Shown: positions 1-10,198, numbered from the stretch's first letter. The stretch: DNA of 64,000 nt from an uncultured Methylophilaceae bacterium (GCA_905182075.1 CAJIZS010000001.1:310001-374000), one strand, 5' to 3'. The notes: generated by a model from the letters alone, not told the origin. Numbers and translations are program-made.

Positions 1-528
1 TTAAATAACCTTACAATAAAACTCCCTAGTAATATTACTTTTTCCTGTATTGGCCCTATGACTAAAGAAGCCCTTGAGAATAAGTTTGATATTAATGTAC
101 ATTGCCCAAAAGAAAATTATGACTCTGAAAGTTTAATTAAAAATAAAATATTTGATTACATTCAAGATAAAAAAATTTTAATTATTCGGGGGACAGGTGG
201 TCGGGAAACCTTAAAGAATTCACTTGAAGAAAAAGGCGCCAAAGTTGATTATGGTGAATGCTATATTCGAAACTACCTACCCATTGAACAAAAAAAATTA
301 ACCCAAGAAATTAAAGAGTGCACTTCTATATTTATATTAATTTCAAGCTATGGCAGTGCATCAAATTTTAACCAGCATCATGGGCCATGGATTGAGGATT
401 ATAAAACAAAATTTATTGTAAACCACAGAAATATTGCGTCTCTTTTAAAAAGTGGTTACTACGGCTCTCGCTTAAATGAAGTTATTGTTACAGATAATTT
501 AACTGGAATCATTACTAGATATAATTAA
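1..528 (+). CDS. hemD: Uroporphyrinogen-III synthase, 5' partial
   Basis: C-terminal ~175 residues of HemD, which cyclises hydroxymethylbilane to uroporphyrinogen III in tetrapyrrole synthesis. The frame is open from base 1, so the N-terminal part lies outside the window. The segment CIGPMTKEAL followed by LIIRGTGGRETL and then a Tyr-containing alpha/beta repeat is typical of proteobacterial HemD; the family is weakly conserved, so the call rests on these two blocks and on overall size. The stop at 526-528 lies 5 bases from the end of the convergent reductase gene. No frameshift is visible here. Confidence 0.8.
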   Translation, partial: LNNLTIKLPSNITFSCIGPMTKEALENKFDINVHCPKENYDSESLIKNKIFDYIQDKKILIIRGTGGRETLKNSLEEKGAKVDYGECYIRNYLPIEQKKLTQEIKECTSIFILISSYGSASNFNQHHGPWIEDYKTKFIVNHRNIASLLKSGYYGSRLNEVIVTDNLTGIITRYN

Positions 529-533
529 AATAA

Positions 534-1546
534 TTAATTATTTGCTTGCGGAGCGAAAGTAAAAGCATCAGCAAAAAATTCTTCTTCTGGAAGCCCTTTG
601 CTTGTGAATTCATTAAAAGCAGCTTCAACTAAACCTGGAGCACCACAACAGTAGACTTGAATGTTTTCTAAATCCTAAAGATTCTAATTTTTCATAGATA
701 CTTGGTAAAAACTCTTCCATTTCAGATTCATTTACTTCTGTACTTTGAACTTTATCAATTAAATTCATCAATTGATTTTGCCCAATCTAAACAAAGATTA
801 TGCATATATAAATCGTCAAATTTACCGACACCTCTATATAAAAAGATTGGTCGCTTTATTTTATTAATACACATATCTTCAATTATTGATTTTATTGGCG
901 CAAAACCTGTTCCTCCTGCAATAAAAATAATTGGTTTTACGCTTTCACGAAGGTAAAACTGGCCAATTGGTGCCTCAATTTTATGTATAGATTTCACTTT
1001 CATCTCTTCGAAAACATGATGAGTGAACTTACCTCCTTCAATCAACCTTAAATGAAGTTCAATTAAATCATCATATGGACTGCTAGCTATTGAAAAAGCT
1101 CTTCTAGAACCATCCTCCATTAAAAATTCAATATATTGCCCCGCCTTAAATTTTAGTACTTCATTTCCCGGAAGCTTAAGTAACATTTTCATTACCTCAT
1201 CATTAAGCTTCACAAGAGATTCAACGCGAACCGGGAAAATCTTTGGGGCATTCTCAGGTGCTATTTCTGCCTCTCTGGTTTGCACCACTAAATCTTCTGT
1301 TGCAAGAGCTTTACAACATAAGGTAAAACCATTTTCTTTTTCAGTATCAGAAAGATAGTCACTGTTCAATGGTTTGATTGCAACAAAAACTTTATTTATT
1401 ACTTTAGCCTTACAGGCTCCGCAGGATCCGTTTTGACAGCCATAAGGTATATTAATACCAGCTGAAATTGCTGCCTCTAAAATTGTTTGGCTTGGCCTAA
1501 CCAGAAAAGTCTTTCCGGAAGGCAAAATCTTTACGTTATAGCTCAT
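534..1546 (-). CDS. AscD-like ferredoxin reductase (CDP-6-deoxy-glucoseen reductase family)
   Basis: Flavin and iron-sulfur electron-transfer protein of about 337 residues. An N-terminal plant-type 2Fe-2S domain carries YGCQNGSCGACKAKV plus a later Cys in TLCCKA, followed by an FNR-like module with the FAD motif RAFSIASSP and the NAD(P) motif GGTGFAPIKS. The start chosen is the ATG at 1546 (MSYNVKILPSGK), overlapping the end of fxsA by 11 bases, which suggests coupled translation. Near 755-775 and again near 675 the frame must shift to reach the C-terminal YCCGAPGLVEAAF and FFADAFTFAPQ blocks, probably sequencing indels. Similar genes occur widely in betaproteobacteria without a sugar-deoxygenation pathway; the real electron partner is unknown. 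Confidence 0.75.
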
Positions 1547-1964
1547 TATTTTTATCTTCGCCATCTTCTTCACGGCTAAACTCTCCCTCAATAACGTCAC
1601 CCTTGCCTTTAGTATTTGTTTTTTGTTGGTATTCATTTTTACTTACCTGTTCTTTAACGGGAATTAAAAGTAAAAATAAGGCAATAATATCTGTAAGTAC
1701 TCCTGGGAATAAAAATAATGCTCCAGCTAACAAGTTTTTAGCTGTCCCCATCAACAAGCCAATTGGGCTACCTCCTTGGCTCATTAGGCTCAATAACCTT
1801 GGTAGTACCAAAGATTTTTCCTCATTAATAAGTTGCCAGCCCAATATAGCCATAGTTATTAGGTAAACAAAAAACCACCACCCATACTGACTAAAAAGAT
1901 ATATCAGTCCAGCAATTTCAAAGCCAGGTAATAAAATTAAAGCAAGAATTAAGATTTTTCGCAT
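1536..1964 (-). CDS. fxsA: FxsA family inner-membrane protein
   Basis: A 142-residue membrane protein beginning MRKILILALILLPGFEIAGL, with three or four hydrophobic segments in the first 100 residues and a charged cytoplasmic tail. The PGFEIAGL start, the central GWQLINEE block and the FLFPGVLTDIIAL segment match the FxsA family (known in E. coli for suppressing F-exclusion of phage T7). No biochemical activity is known. It is the first gene of a two-gene minus-strand unit with the ferredoxin reductase. The frame is intact. Confidence 0.8.
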   Translation of the reverse strand: MRKILILALILLPGFEIAGLIYLFSQYGWWFFVYLITMAILGWQLINEEKSLVLPRLLSLMSQGGSPIGLLMGTAKNLLAGALFLFPGVLTDIIALFLLLIPVKEQVSKNEYQQKTNTKGKGDVIEGEFSREEDGEDKNNEL

Positions 1965-2075
1965 AATTAATGAGTTATGATAAATTAAATTAGTTTAAGA
2001 ATATGAGAACGTAAACCCGTTTTAACACTCTTATCTATTATTCAATTATTATAACCTCAATTATTAACTTATAAG

Positions 2076-3778
2076 ATGCCAAGATATTTAAATTTATTTA
2101 TTATTAGTATTTTTTTAATAGGTCAGTATATCAACTGTATTTGCAGTTGATAACTCTGTATTTTATAAAAACGAACAAAAATTTCTTCCGCTAGAAGAAG
2201 CCTTTAATATTAATTTAGAGACTACAAGCAATAAAAAAGAAGTAAATTTAGTTATATCTAATGAACCAGGTTATTACTTATATAAATCTAAAATAGCCCA
2301 ACAAGTCCATTATTATCAATTGAATTAGATTTGCCTGAGGGTAAAAAAAAACAAGACGAATTTTTTGGAGAACAAGAAGTCTATTATGGTCAGGTTAGAG
2401 CACTTATTTCATTATCCAACAGCCCCTCCAAAACACAAAAATTTATTATTGAATTTAGTGGAACGGTATCTTCATTACCTACAGTAAAATAATAGCTTAC
2501 AAAGAATTCTCAAACAATAATCTAAATACGTCATCTGAAACTTATTCTATTATTGATAAATTGTCTTCTCAAAATTTTATCACAACATTATTCGGTTTCT
2601 TTTTTGCGGGCATCCTTCTGGCACTCACACCATGCGTGCTTCCCATGGTGCCTATTTTATCTGGAATAATATTAGCAGCCAATCCAAAGAAATCAATCTC
2701 TTATACACTTAGTTATGTGGGGGGTATATCTTTCACCTACACTCTATTAGGAATCACAGCAGGGGTTACTGGAACATTGTTATCCTCAAGCTTACAAAAT
2801 GTAAATTTTTTAATTTTTAGTAGTATTATTTATCTTATATTTGCTTTATCAATGTTTGATTTTATTAAGGTTCCTTCATCTCCCTTACAAAATATTATTA
2901 GTAAGTATTTAAACAATTTTAAAGCTAATAATTTACTTAATATATTTTTACTTGGGCTTTTTTCTTCCCTAATATTAAGCCCTTGTGTCGCCCCACCACT
3001 TGCGGCAGCGATATTATATATAGGAAAAACACAGGATTATGCGTTAGGTGGACTTGCTCTATTTTTTATGAGTATTGGTATGAGCCTACCCCTTTTAATT
3101 ATAGGTTTTTCTTCTCAAAAGATTTTGCCTAAAGCAGGTCCTTGGATGTCCTCTGTAAAAAGAGTCTTAGGGTTTATTTTATTTGGCATGAGTATTTATA
3201 TTATTAGGCCATTACTAAGTGAAACTTTATTTGTTACCTTGCTTCTTCTTGTATTAACAGCTAACTTCGTCTATTTATTTATTTACTCAAAAAATAGTTT
3301 AATAATTAGATCTATTTTTATTCTTTGTTTAATATTCTCATCTTTATTTACACTTCACAACCTTAAAAAATTAATTTTTGAGCAAGATTCTACTGATAAA
3401 CATTCACAAATGAGTCTTGAATTTACTAAAGTAAACTCTATATCTGATCTTAATTTCCATACTAATGGCGCCATAAATAAACCTATTCTTTTAGATTTTT
3501 ATGCAGATTGGTGTGTAGCTTGTCTTGAATTTGAGAAATTCACTTTTACTGATAAAGAAGTGAAAGCTATTATGAAGCAATATATTTTACTAAAAGCAGA
3601 TGTTACGTCAAACACAAATGAACACAGTTTGTTACTTAAAAAATTTGATTTGTTTGGTCCCCCTGGGATTATATTTTTTGATAGCAAAGGCAAAGAAGTA
3701 AAATATCTTCGCACTATTGGTTTTAAGGATTCTGCAGAATTCTCTATTCTTTTGGAAGAAGCTTTAAAAAATGAATAA
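2076..3778 (+). CDS. dsbD: Thiol:disulfide interchange protein DsbD
   Basis: Carries electrons from cytoplasmic thioredoxin across the inner membrane to periplasmic thiol proteins. From 2076 a signal peptide and N-terminal periplasmic domain are read with frameshifts near 2130, 2290-2320 and 2490 (blocks FLPLEEAFNINLE, GYYLYKSKI, FFGEQEVYYGQ). From about 2561 the frame is intact: eight-helix membrane domain with the two redox Cys in LALTPCVLPMVP and LSPCVAPPLAAA, then a thioredoxin-like domain with DFYADWCVACLEFE. The Cys pair expected in the N-terminal domain is not visible: FSGTVSSLPTVK stands where the Cys-rich segment should be. The gene overlaps the downstream TlpA-like gene by 8 bases. 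Confidence 0.9.
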
Positions 3779-4298
3779 AACAAGTTTATTTAAAATTTTT
3801 TTGGTTGGACTCATAGCTATGAGTCTTGGAATAACAATAAACAAATATTACGGTGAACACAGATCATCCAATAAAGACATGCCCACGAACTTATTGTTTA
3901 ATACATCGCTCCCTGATAAATTTGGAAGCATGATTTCTCTTAGTGATTATAAAGAACAATGGATATTAATTAATTTCTGGGCGACATGGTGCGAACCATG
4001 TAGAGAAGAAATTCCTGAATTAAATGAATTTTACGAAAATAATAAAAAAATAACATTAATTGGTATTGCAATTGATGAGGTGGCATTGGTCAAGGAATAT
4101 ACAGAAACTGTTCCTTTACACTACATTTCTCTGATTTCAGATATGAGTGGCGTTGCCCTATCTAAATCATTGGGAAATAATAGAGGTGTCTTACCTTTTT
4201 CTGTATTAATTAGCCCTACTGGAGAAATTAAAAGTACTTTCTTAGGCAAACTCACCCAAAATGATTTAACTCAGATTATCCCAAGCTTCGTTGACTAG
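3771..4298 (+). CDS. TlpA/ResA-like periplasmic thioredoxin
   Basis: A 175-residue membrane-anchored redoxin: an uncleaved signal anchor (residues 6-25, IFLVGLIAMSLGITI) followed by an AhpC/TSA-TlpA fold with the active site FWATWCEPCREEIPEL near residues 71-85 and the cis-Pro region VLPFSVLISPTGE. It starts inside the end of dsbD (overlap ATGAATAA), so the two are probably translationally coupled and DsbD probably keeps it reduced. Likely roles are cytochrome c maturation or protection of periplasmic thiols. The frame is intact. Confidence 0.85.
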   Translation: MNKTSLFKIFLVGLIAMSLGITINKYYGEHRSSNKDMPTNLLFNTSLPDKFGSMISLSDYKEQWILINFWATWCEPCREEIPELNEFYENNKKITLIGIAIDEVALVKEYTETVPLHYISLISDMSGVALSKSLGNNRGVLPFSVLISPTGEIKSTFLGKLTQNDLTQIIPSFVD

Positions 4299-4300
4299 CA

Positions 4301-4320
4301 TAATTACTTAAAAGTAATTA
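4301..4320. terminator. Perfect inverted repeat after the dsbD-tlpA pair
   Basis: Nine-base arms 4301-4309 (taattactt) and 4312-4320 (aagtaatta) separated by two bases, 3 bases after the TlpA stop. No T tract follows, so terminator function is only plausible. Confidence 0.35.
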
Positions 4321-4330
4321 AAATGTAGAT

Positions 4331-4428
4331 AAATGTAGACAAATGTAATTAAATTCGTCAAAAATGCACTTAAATGAATTTATTTAAAATAATTAAAATG
4401 TAGACAAATGTAATTAAATTCGTCAAAA
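4331..4428. repeat. Two copies of a 33-base direct repeat
   Basis: The 33-base unit beginning aaatgtagacaaatg and ending attcgtcaaaa occurs at 4331-4363 and 4396-4428, offset by 65 bases, in the tlpA-aroQ gap. A third partial aaatgtaga lies at 4321-4329. There is no coding potential. It could be a local duplication, a regulatory pair or an assembly duplication. Confidence 0.8.
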
Positions 4429-4462
4429 TTGTATTTCTATTAAAATTATTGCTTAAAAAACT

Positions 4463-4894
4463 ATGTCAGTTAAAAATATTAGTGTAATCCATGGGCCAAA
4501 CCTCAACCTCCTTGGTGAGCGTGAGCCTGATCATTACGGGACATTTAGTTTAGCGGAGATTAATAAACGATTAATAAATGAAGCAAAAGCTCTTTCAGTA
4601 ACGATTGATATATTTCAAAGTAACAGTGAATCAGAACTTATTGAAAAAATACAGGTGAATACTAGTGATTTTATTATTATAAATCCAGCAGCCTTTACCC
4701 ACTCCTCAATTGCTATGAGGGATGCTCTTTCGGCAAAAAAAATACGGTTTATTGAAGTTCATATTTCAAATGTATTTGCTAGAGAGTCATTTAGGAAAGA
4801 ATCTTATTTTTCCGATATTGCTGTTGGCATTATATCTGGCCTAGGAGCTGAGGGGTACATTGCCGCTTTAACTTATGCGGCTAAATTAGATTAA
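4463..4894 (+). CDS. aroQ: 3-dehydroquinate dehydratase, type II
   Basis: Third step of the shikimate pathway (3-dehydroquinate to 3-dehydroshikimate). The 143 residues match the full family length. Diagnostic blocks are [18 protein letters not shown] with the catalytic Tyr, [13 protein letters not shown], the [18 protein letters not shown] active-site region and [13 protein letters not shown]. Intact frame; followed 21 bases later by accB, an arrangement common in beta- and gammaproteobacteria. Confidence 0.97.
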   Translation: MSVKNISVIHGPNLNLLGEREPDHYGTFSLAEINKRLINEAKALSVTIDIFQSNSESELIEKIQVNTSDFIIINPAAFTHSSIAMRDALSAKKIRFIEVHISNVFARESFRKESYFSDIAVGIISGLGAEGYIAALTYAAKLD

Positions 4895-4915
4895 AATATT
4901 CAAGAGGTGTATTAA

Positions 4916-5382
4916 ATGGATTTAAGAAAATTAAAAAAACTAATAGATTTAGTAAAAGAGTCAGGGATAGAAGAACTTGAGCTAACTGAAGGAGAAGAAA
5001 AAGTAAAAATTAGTCGGCATAATAATAAAGCACAATCTTCAGCGCCTGTTAACTATGTTCAACACCCGATACAACCACCGAAGTGACTCAGCAACCGCAA
5101 GCTCATCTGAAGAGTCCTTTAGGTAAAGTAGATACAACTACAATAGATAAAAGGATGTATTACTTCACCAATGGTTGGAACTTTTTATAGAGCCGCTTCT
5201 CCTGCTCCAACCCATTTGTTGATGTAGGAACTACCGTAAAAAAAGGAGATACATTGTGTATTATAGAAGCCATGAAGCTCCTGAATGAGATTGAATCAGA
5301 TAAAGATGGAGTAATAAAAGCTATTCTTTTTGAAAATGGGCAACCCGTTGAGTTTGGGGAGCCACTATTTATTATCAGTTGA
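4916..5382 (+). CDS. accB: Acetyl-CoA carboxylase biotin carboxyl carrier protein (frameshifted)
   Basis: Carrier subunit that shuttles carboxybiotin between AccC and the carboxyltransferase at the start of fatty acid synthesis. It starts [17 protein letters not shown] after a gaggtg-type ribosome site; a Pro/Ala-rich linker follows, then the biotinyl domain with the lysine motif [12 protein letters not shown] near 5268 and the end GEPLFIIS. The reading frame breaks near 5085, 5155 (before [15 protein letters not shown]) and 5208, so no single ORF covers it. All parts are present in order; sequencing indels are the simplest explanation. It forms an operon with accC, 24 bases downstream. Confidence 0.9.
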
Positions 5383-5406
5383 TCACTATTCAGGATTTAA
5401 TAATTA

Positions 5407-6749
5407 ATGTTCGATAAAATCTTAATTGCCAATCGAGGTGAAATTGCTCTTAGAATTCTCAGAGCTTGCCAAGAAATGGGGATAAAAACTGTAACAGTTC
5501 ATTCTCAAGCTGATTCTGAAGCTAAATACGTAAAACTATCCGATGAGTCTGTATGTATTGGTCCAGCTTCATCAAACTTAAGTTACCTCAATGTACCGGC
5601 TATTATAAGTGCGGCTGAAGTTACGGATGCACAAGCTATTCATCCTGGGTATGGCTTTCTTTCAGAAAATGCTGATTTTGCTGATCAAGTAGAGAAAAGT
5701 GGTTTCATATTTATTGGCCCTAAACGCAGAAACTATAAGGCTTATGGGAGATAAAGTTAGTGCAAAAATTGCTATGAAAAAGGCAGGAGTTCCCTGTGTA
5801 CCAGGTAGTGAAGGTGCGCTTCCAGATGATCATCTTGAAAATAAAGCTGATGAAATTGGATTTCCATTATTAATAAAGGCCAGATCTGGCGGTGGTGGAA
5901 GAGGTATGAGAGTTGTTCATACAGAAGCTGCTTTCTTAAACTCGTTGCAATGACCAAAAGTGAAGCTCAGGCTGCATTTGGTAACCCTGTTGTTTACATG
6001 GAAAAATTTTTAGAAAAGCCACGTCATATTGAATTTCAAGTCTTAGCTGATGACATAAAAATGCTATTCATCTTGGGCGACAGAGATTGCTCTATACAAC
6101 GCAGGCACCAAAAAATTATTGAAGAAGCTCCTGCTCCCGGTATAACAGACAGACAAAGAGAAAAAATGGGAGCTCGATGTGCAAAAGCATGTAAAAAAAT
6201 TGGTTACCGAGGAGCTGGAACATTTGAATTTCTATACGAAGATGGAGAATTCTTTTTTATTGAGATGAACACAAGGCTTCAAGTTGAGCATCCTGTAACA
6301 GAAATGATTACTGGCATTGATTTAGTCCAAGAACAAATTAAAATTGCTTTATGGTGAGAAATCAGTTTTCTCAAAAAGATATTTCATTTAAAGGGCCTTC
6401 ACTCTGAATGTCCGAATAAATGCTGAAGATCCTTATAGCTTTGTATCCATCACCAGGAGATTAATCTAGATTTCATATGCCTGGAGGACCAGGAATAAGA
6501 GTTGACACTCATGCCTATGGTGGCTACAAAGTACCTTCACATTATGACTCCATGATTGGTAAAATTATTTCATATGGAAAAGATAGAAAGCAAGCCATTG
6601 CAAGAATGAAAATTGCTCTTTCAGAAGCTATAATAGACGGGCCAAAAACCAACATCCCTCTTCACCGTGACTTAATGGACGATCTTGCATATGGTGATGG
6701 TGGAGTCAGCATACATTACCTCGAAAACAAGTTAGATAAAAAATCATAA
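5407..6749 (+). CDS. accC: Acetyl-CoA carboxylase biotin carboxylase subunit (frameshifted)
   Basis: ATP-dependent carboxylation of biotin on AccB. The protein is recognisable end to end: [34 protein letters not shown], the ATP-grasp glycine loop [53 protein letters not shown] and the C-terminal [13 protein letters not shown]. The frame changes near 5727-5735, 5943-5950, 6355 and 6400-6475. No domain is missing, so the gene is probably functional in the organism. It sits between accB and prmA, tightly spaced. Confidence 0.93.
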
Positions 6750-6752
6750 TTT

Positions 6753-7594
6753 ATGGCTTGGACAAGTCTTATTATAAAAATTGATAATCTAAACGTTGAG
6801 TCAATATCTGATTATCTTATAGAGCTAGGAGCCGCTTCAGCCACCATTCAGAATTCACACCTAAACGAATCAGATGAAGAGTTAATTTTTGGAGAGCCTC
6901 ATGATGGGCCTGCTCAATTTTGGGAAAAAAATGAAATTCAAGCACTTTTCGACAAAAATATTAATATAAAAGAAATAATCACGAATGTAAAAAATGAATT
7001 TGAATTTGTAGCACCCGTTGGAACTTTAGAAGAAAGTATAAAACTTAAAGTTAATAGCGGAGGTATTTCACCAAAAATAAAAAAAGTTTGGATAATTCCA
7101 TCATGGCATGACTTTGTGGATACAAGTGCAATAAACATTATTATTGATCCTGGACTGGCATTTGGAACAGGTGCCCACCCAACGACTCAACTTTGTATCC
7201 AATGGCTTATTAATAAAGTTAAATCTCATTCTAATGTTTTAGATATAGGCTGTGGCTCTGGAATACTTAGTATTCCATGGGATACTTAGGTGCAAAAAAA
7301 GTAGTTAATCTTAAGGATAAGCCTATTAAAGCTATGAGTAAAGTTAATAAGACTGATATTGAATGGATACATAGTGATAATGCAATTGAATTTAAGGGAG
7401 ATTTGGTTGTTGCCAATATATTATCAAGCGCTTTAAAAATTGATGCTTATTTTATAATTGATAAAAACAACCTTCCAATTGATTTAAGATTAGGAACAGA
7501 GAATGAAATTAAAGAAATTTATTCTACTTGGTTTGATTTTGAAGATTCTATAATTAAAAATGGGTGGGTGTGTATTTCTGCTTCAAAAAGATAG
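6753..7594 (+). CDS. prmA: Ribosomal protein L11 methyltransferase (frameshifted)
   Basis: SAM-dependent trimethylation of ribosomal protein L11. It starts MAWTSLIIKIDN 4 bases after the accC stop; the PrmA-specific N-terminal domain is followed by FGTGAHPTTQLCI and the SAM loop VLDIGCGSGILSI. A frameshift at about 7275-7285 links to LGAKKVV and DLVVANILSSAL, the latter matching the DLVVANIL motif IV. The stretch after it (7440-7510) fits the family poorly, then ISTW-like and NGWVCISASKR close the protein. Context accBC-prmA supports the call. Confidence 0.88.
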
Positions 7595-7715
7595 CAAGAT
7601 AGTACAAAGCAATCACCTGGGTTAATTGTGCCTCGATACTTTGATGATTTAACTTATATTTATTTACTTCGATTTACTTTTTCTTATTTTAAAATAAAAA
7701 GCTTATAATAATCAT

Positions 7716-8126
7716 ATGTTGAATATTAAAAATTATTTCTTAATTCTATTTTCATTATGTTTAATTGGTTGCGCTTCAAGTGCTCCCCAACTAGAGCAAT
7801 TCCCCGCACCGCATAACAATTATTCCGGCAGAATCATTGAGGGATATTTTGAGACTGAAGATTCAAATTTGAGAATGATACGATCATGCAAAAGTTATGG
7901 TGGCATCAAAGAATCAAGTATAAAAGATGAAGGTCAAGATTTACTGCTTCAGGAAATAATTTCTTACCAATGCAAACATACCGATAAACTAGGTGATGAG
8001 CTAAATATTGATGGTAAGTCCTCAAAACGTCTTTCAGGAACTGTAGCTAGAAAGAAGTGTGAAAATTTAGGCTTTAAAATAGGTAAAAAGTCTTTTGCTA
8101 ATTGCCTTAAAGAGCTTACACAATAG
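7716..8126 (+). CDS. Small predicted lipoprotein, unknown function
   Basis: 136 residues with an N-terminal signal ending in the lipobox LIGC (Cys 19), then a soluble region with four further Cys residues (in IRSCKSYGG, SYQCKHTD, KKCENLGF, FANCLKELTQ) that could form disulfides. I do not recognise the family. It precedes two other small secreted or repeat genes. The frame is intact. Confidence 0.6.
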   Translation: MLNIKNYFLILFSLCLIGCASSAPQLEQFPAPHNNYSGRIIEGYFETEDSNLRMIRSCKSYGGIKESSIKDEGQDLLLQEIISYQCKHTDKLGDELNIDGKSSKRLSGTVARKKCENLGFKIGKKSFANCLKELTQ

Positions 8127-8130
8127 AATT

Positions 8131-8484
8131 ATGTTAAAAAAAATTTTTTATTGCTGCTTTTTATTATTTAAGAATAATCTAGCTCAGGCTACGAAAAAAA
8201 TATTTCTTTTTCATGCAAAGGGATTAGTAGTTTCGAACTTATGGGTGCTTCTGGCGTAAAAGAAGAGACAAAAAATATTTCTTATAAATTTATTGAATGG
8301 AGCATTACAGGATTTAAATAATATAGACTGTGGTTTTGACTCTTCTAAAATAACCTGTGATTCGACTTTCTTAAATTTTAGAAAATTAACGATTGACTTA
8401 AAAACTAAAGAAGTTAACGACTTTATATCTGGAAACAAGGGTTTTGGTCAATATATTGAAAAAGACAATAAAGAAAAGATATAA
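8131..8484 (+). CDS. Small putative secreted protein, frameshifted
   Basis: ATG at 8131 opens MLKKIFYCCFLLF, a signal-like start. The frame then has to shift to read NISFSCKGISSFELMGASG and again near 8290 to read DCGFDSSKITCDSTFLNFRKL, ending at 8484. The combined product would be about 115 residues. The family is not recognised; the three blocks are collinear and likely one gene with two sequencing indels. Confidence 0.4.
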
Positions 8485-8738
8485 ATGATTCTAATCAAAA
8501 AAATAGACAGCAATCATTTTAGTATAAAAATTTCAAACAATACTATAACAACACACAATATAATACTTGATGACGACGATTACTTTAGAACCATTTACTC
8601 CAGCCAAATGCATAGAATCTTCTTTTAAGTTTCTTTTGGATAGAGAGCCAAATACGTCAATTTTAGAAAATTTTAATCTTAAAATAATAAATACAGCTTG
8701 GTTCTTTATAATGAAATATTTTCATATTTTTGATTAAA
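8485..8738 (+). CDS. Small conserved-type cytosolic protein, frameshifted
   Basis: Starts MILIKKIDSNHFSIKIS, then after a shift near 8570-8600 reads TPAKCIESSFKFLLDREP and ILENFNLKIIN. The SFxFLLxREPxxSIL pattern followed by a FxLxxI segment resembles a short domain of unknown function found in many proteobacteria and actinobacteria. The 3' end near 8738 is uncertain because of a possible further shift. No function can be assigned. Confidence 0.4.
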
Positions 8739-9164
8739 GTTTTTTTTATTTATCTTTTAGTATATCTTTTAATCTATTATCTACCAAAATCATTTACTAT
8801 ACACAAAATAAAAAATTTAGTAATAATAATTTAAAATATCAAGTTACATATATCAATGGCATAAAGCACGGAAAAGAAATATTTTGGTACGAATCAGGAA
8901 TTAAAAAAATTGAAAGCCATTTCATAAATGGCAAAGAGAATGGGTTATGGCAACAATGGTATGAAAATGGTCAATTAAAATCAGTATTCTCTTATAATAA
9001 ATGGCAAAGAGAATGGGTTATGGCAACAATGGTATGAAAATGGTCAGATAAGATCTTTCGTAAAATTTATTAATGGGAAAAAAGATGGGGAAGAGGTTTA
9101 TTTTAATAAAGATGGCTCCATTACCTCTACCGATTTATACACAAATGGAAAAATAATAAAATAG
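8730..9164 (+). CDS. YwqK/MORN-like repeat protein with N-terminal membrane segment, frameshifted
   Basis: A hydrophobic N-terminus (VFFIYLLVYLLIYYLP) leads, after a shift near 8830, into about four MORN-like units of the kind NGKxxGxWxxWYxNGQ (YINGIKHGKEIFWYESG, NGKENGLWQQWYENGQ twice, NGKKDGEEVYFNKDG). Such arrays are annotated as YwqK-family antitoxin-like; the antitoxin role is documented for few members and no toxin partner is seen here. The likely start is TTG at 8730. A 50-base exact internal duplication offset by 73 bases puts the second copy out of frame unless one base is spurious. Confidence 0.55.
8924..9046 (+). repeat. Exact 50-base direct duplication inside the YwqK-like gene
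   Basis: Bases 8924-8973 and 8997-9046 are identical over 50 bases (both begin ataaatggcaaagagaatgg). The period is 73 bases, one more than the 72 expected for a 24-residue coding repeat. Confidence 0.95.
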
Positions 9165-9191
9165 TTTTTTAAAAAAGGAATTATATTTAAC

Positions 9192-10194
9192 ATGATAAAA
9201 GCATTCGCAGCATTAGAGGCAAAAAAAGGTTTGGAAGTTTTTGAATTTGAAGCTCAACCCTTAAAACCTAATGAAGTTCAAATAAAAGTTGAATCTTGCG
9301 GAATTTGTCATAGTGATCTTAGTGCAATCGATAATAGTTGGGGGGCTTCGAAATTCCCAATGGTTGCAGGGCATGAAGTTATTGGGAAAGTAATTGGTAT
9401 TGGTTCAAAAGTTTCTTTACATAAAATCGGCAATCGAGTTGGGTTGGGTTGGCATTGTGGATACTGTAACTCATGTGAACACTGTAATTTGGGAGATCAC
9501 AACTTTTGTGGCTCTACAAAAAAAACAGTTTTTAGTCAACATGGTGGATTTGCAGAAGAAGTATCCGCTGATGAAGTAAGTGTAATCCCTATCCCGGAAG
9601 GTGTTAAGCATGAAGACGCAGGTCCTCTACTTTGCGGAGGCATAACTGTATTCACCCCAATAGTAGAATTCGATATTAACAGTAGTCATAAAGTAGGAAT
9701 TATTGGTATAGGGGGGCTTGGCCACTTAGCTATAAATTTTTATAAAGCCTTAGGTTGTCATGTAACAGCTTTTACAAGCTCGCAAGACAAAAATGAGTTA
9801 ATCAAATTCACTTGGTGCAGATAAAATAGTTTCTTCAACTGACAGCTCATCAATAAAAGCTTTGGGTGCTCAGTTTGATTTTTTAATATCCACCGTTAAT
9901 GTTAGGTTAGATTGGAATTTATTTCTAAATACTGTCAAACCGAGAGGGAGATTACATTTTGTTGGTGCAGTTCTTGATCCAATTGCTGTCTCTGTATTTT
10001 CTCTAATGGGTGGACGTCGATCAATTTCAGGCTCCCCGGTTGGCAGTCCAAAAAATATCACCAAAATGTTAAATTTTTGTGCAGAACATAAAGTATCTCC
10101 GATGGTAGAACATTTTAGCTTTAGCGACATAAATATTGCTATTAACAAACTACGTGCTAATAAGGTTAGATTTAGAGCTGTATTAACCTGGTAA
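9192..10194 (+). CDS. Zinc-dependent alcohol dehydrogenase, cinnamyl/YahK type
   Basis: NAD(P)-dependent oxidation of an alcohol or reduction of an aldehyde; the substrate cannot be told. Catalytic zinc ligands lie in CGICHSDLS and AGHEVIGKV. The four structural-zinc Cys are in CGYCNSCEHC and the following NFC. The Rossmann motif is GIGGLGHLAI. One frameshift near 9810-9830 links to LGADKIVSSTDS and FVGAVLDPIAV. Total about 333 residues, normal for the family. It begins with a clear aaggaa ribosome site and ends 4 bases before the next gene. Confidence 0.88.
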
Positions 10195-10198
10195 TAAA

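Noticed and set aside
702-956. Plus-strand ORF opposite the ferredoxin reductase
   Set aside because: Antisense shadow of the reductase C-terminal region, which has clear homology blocks on the minus strand.
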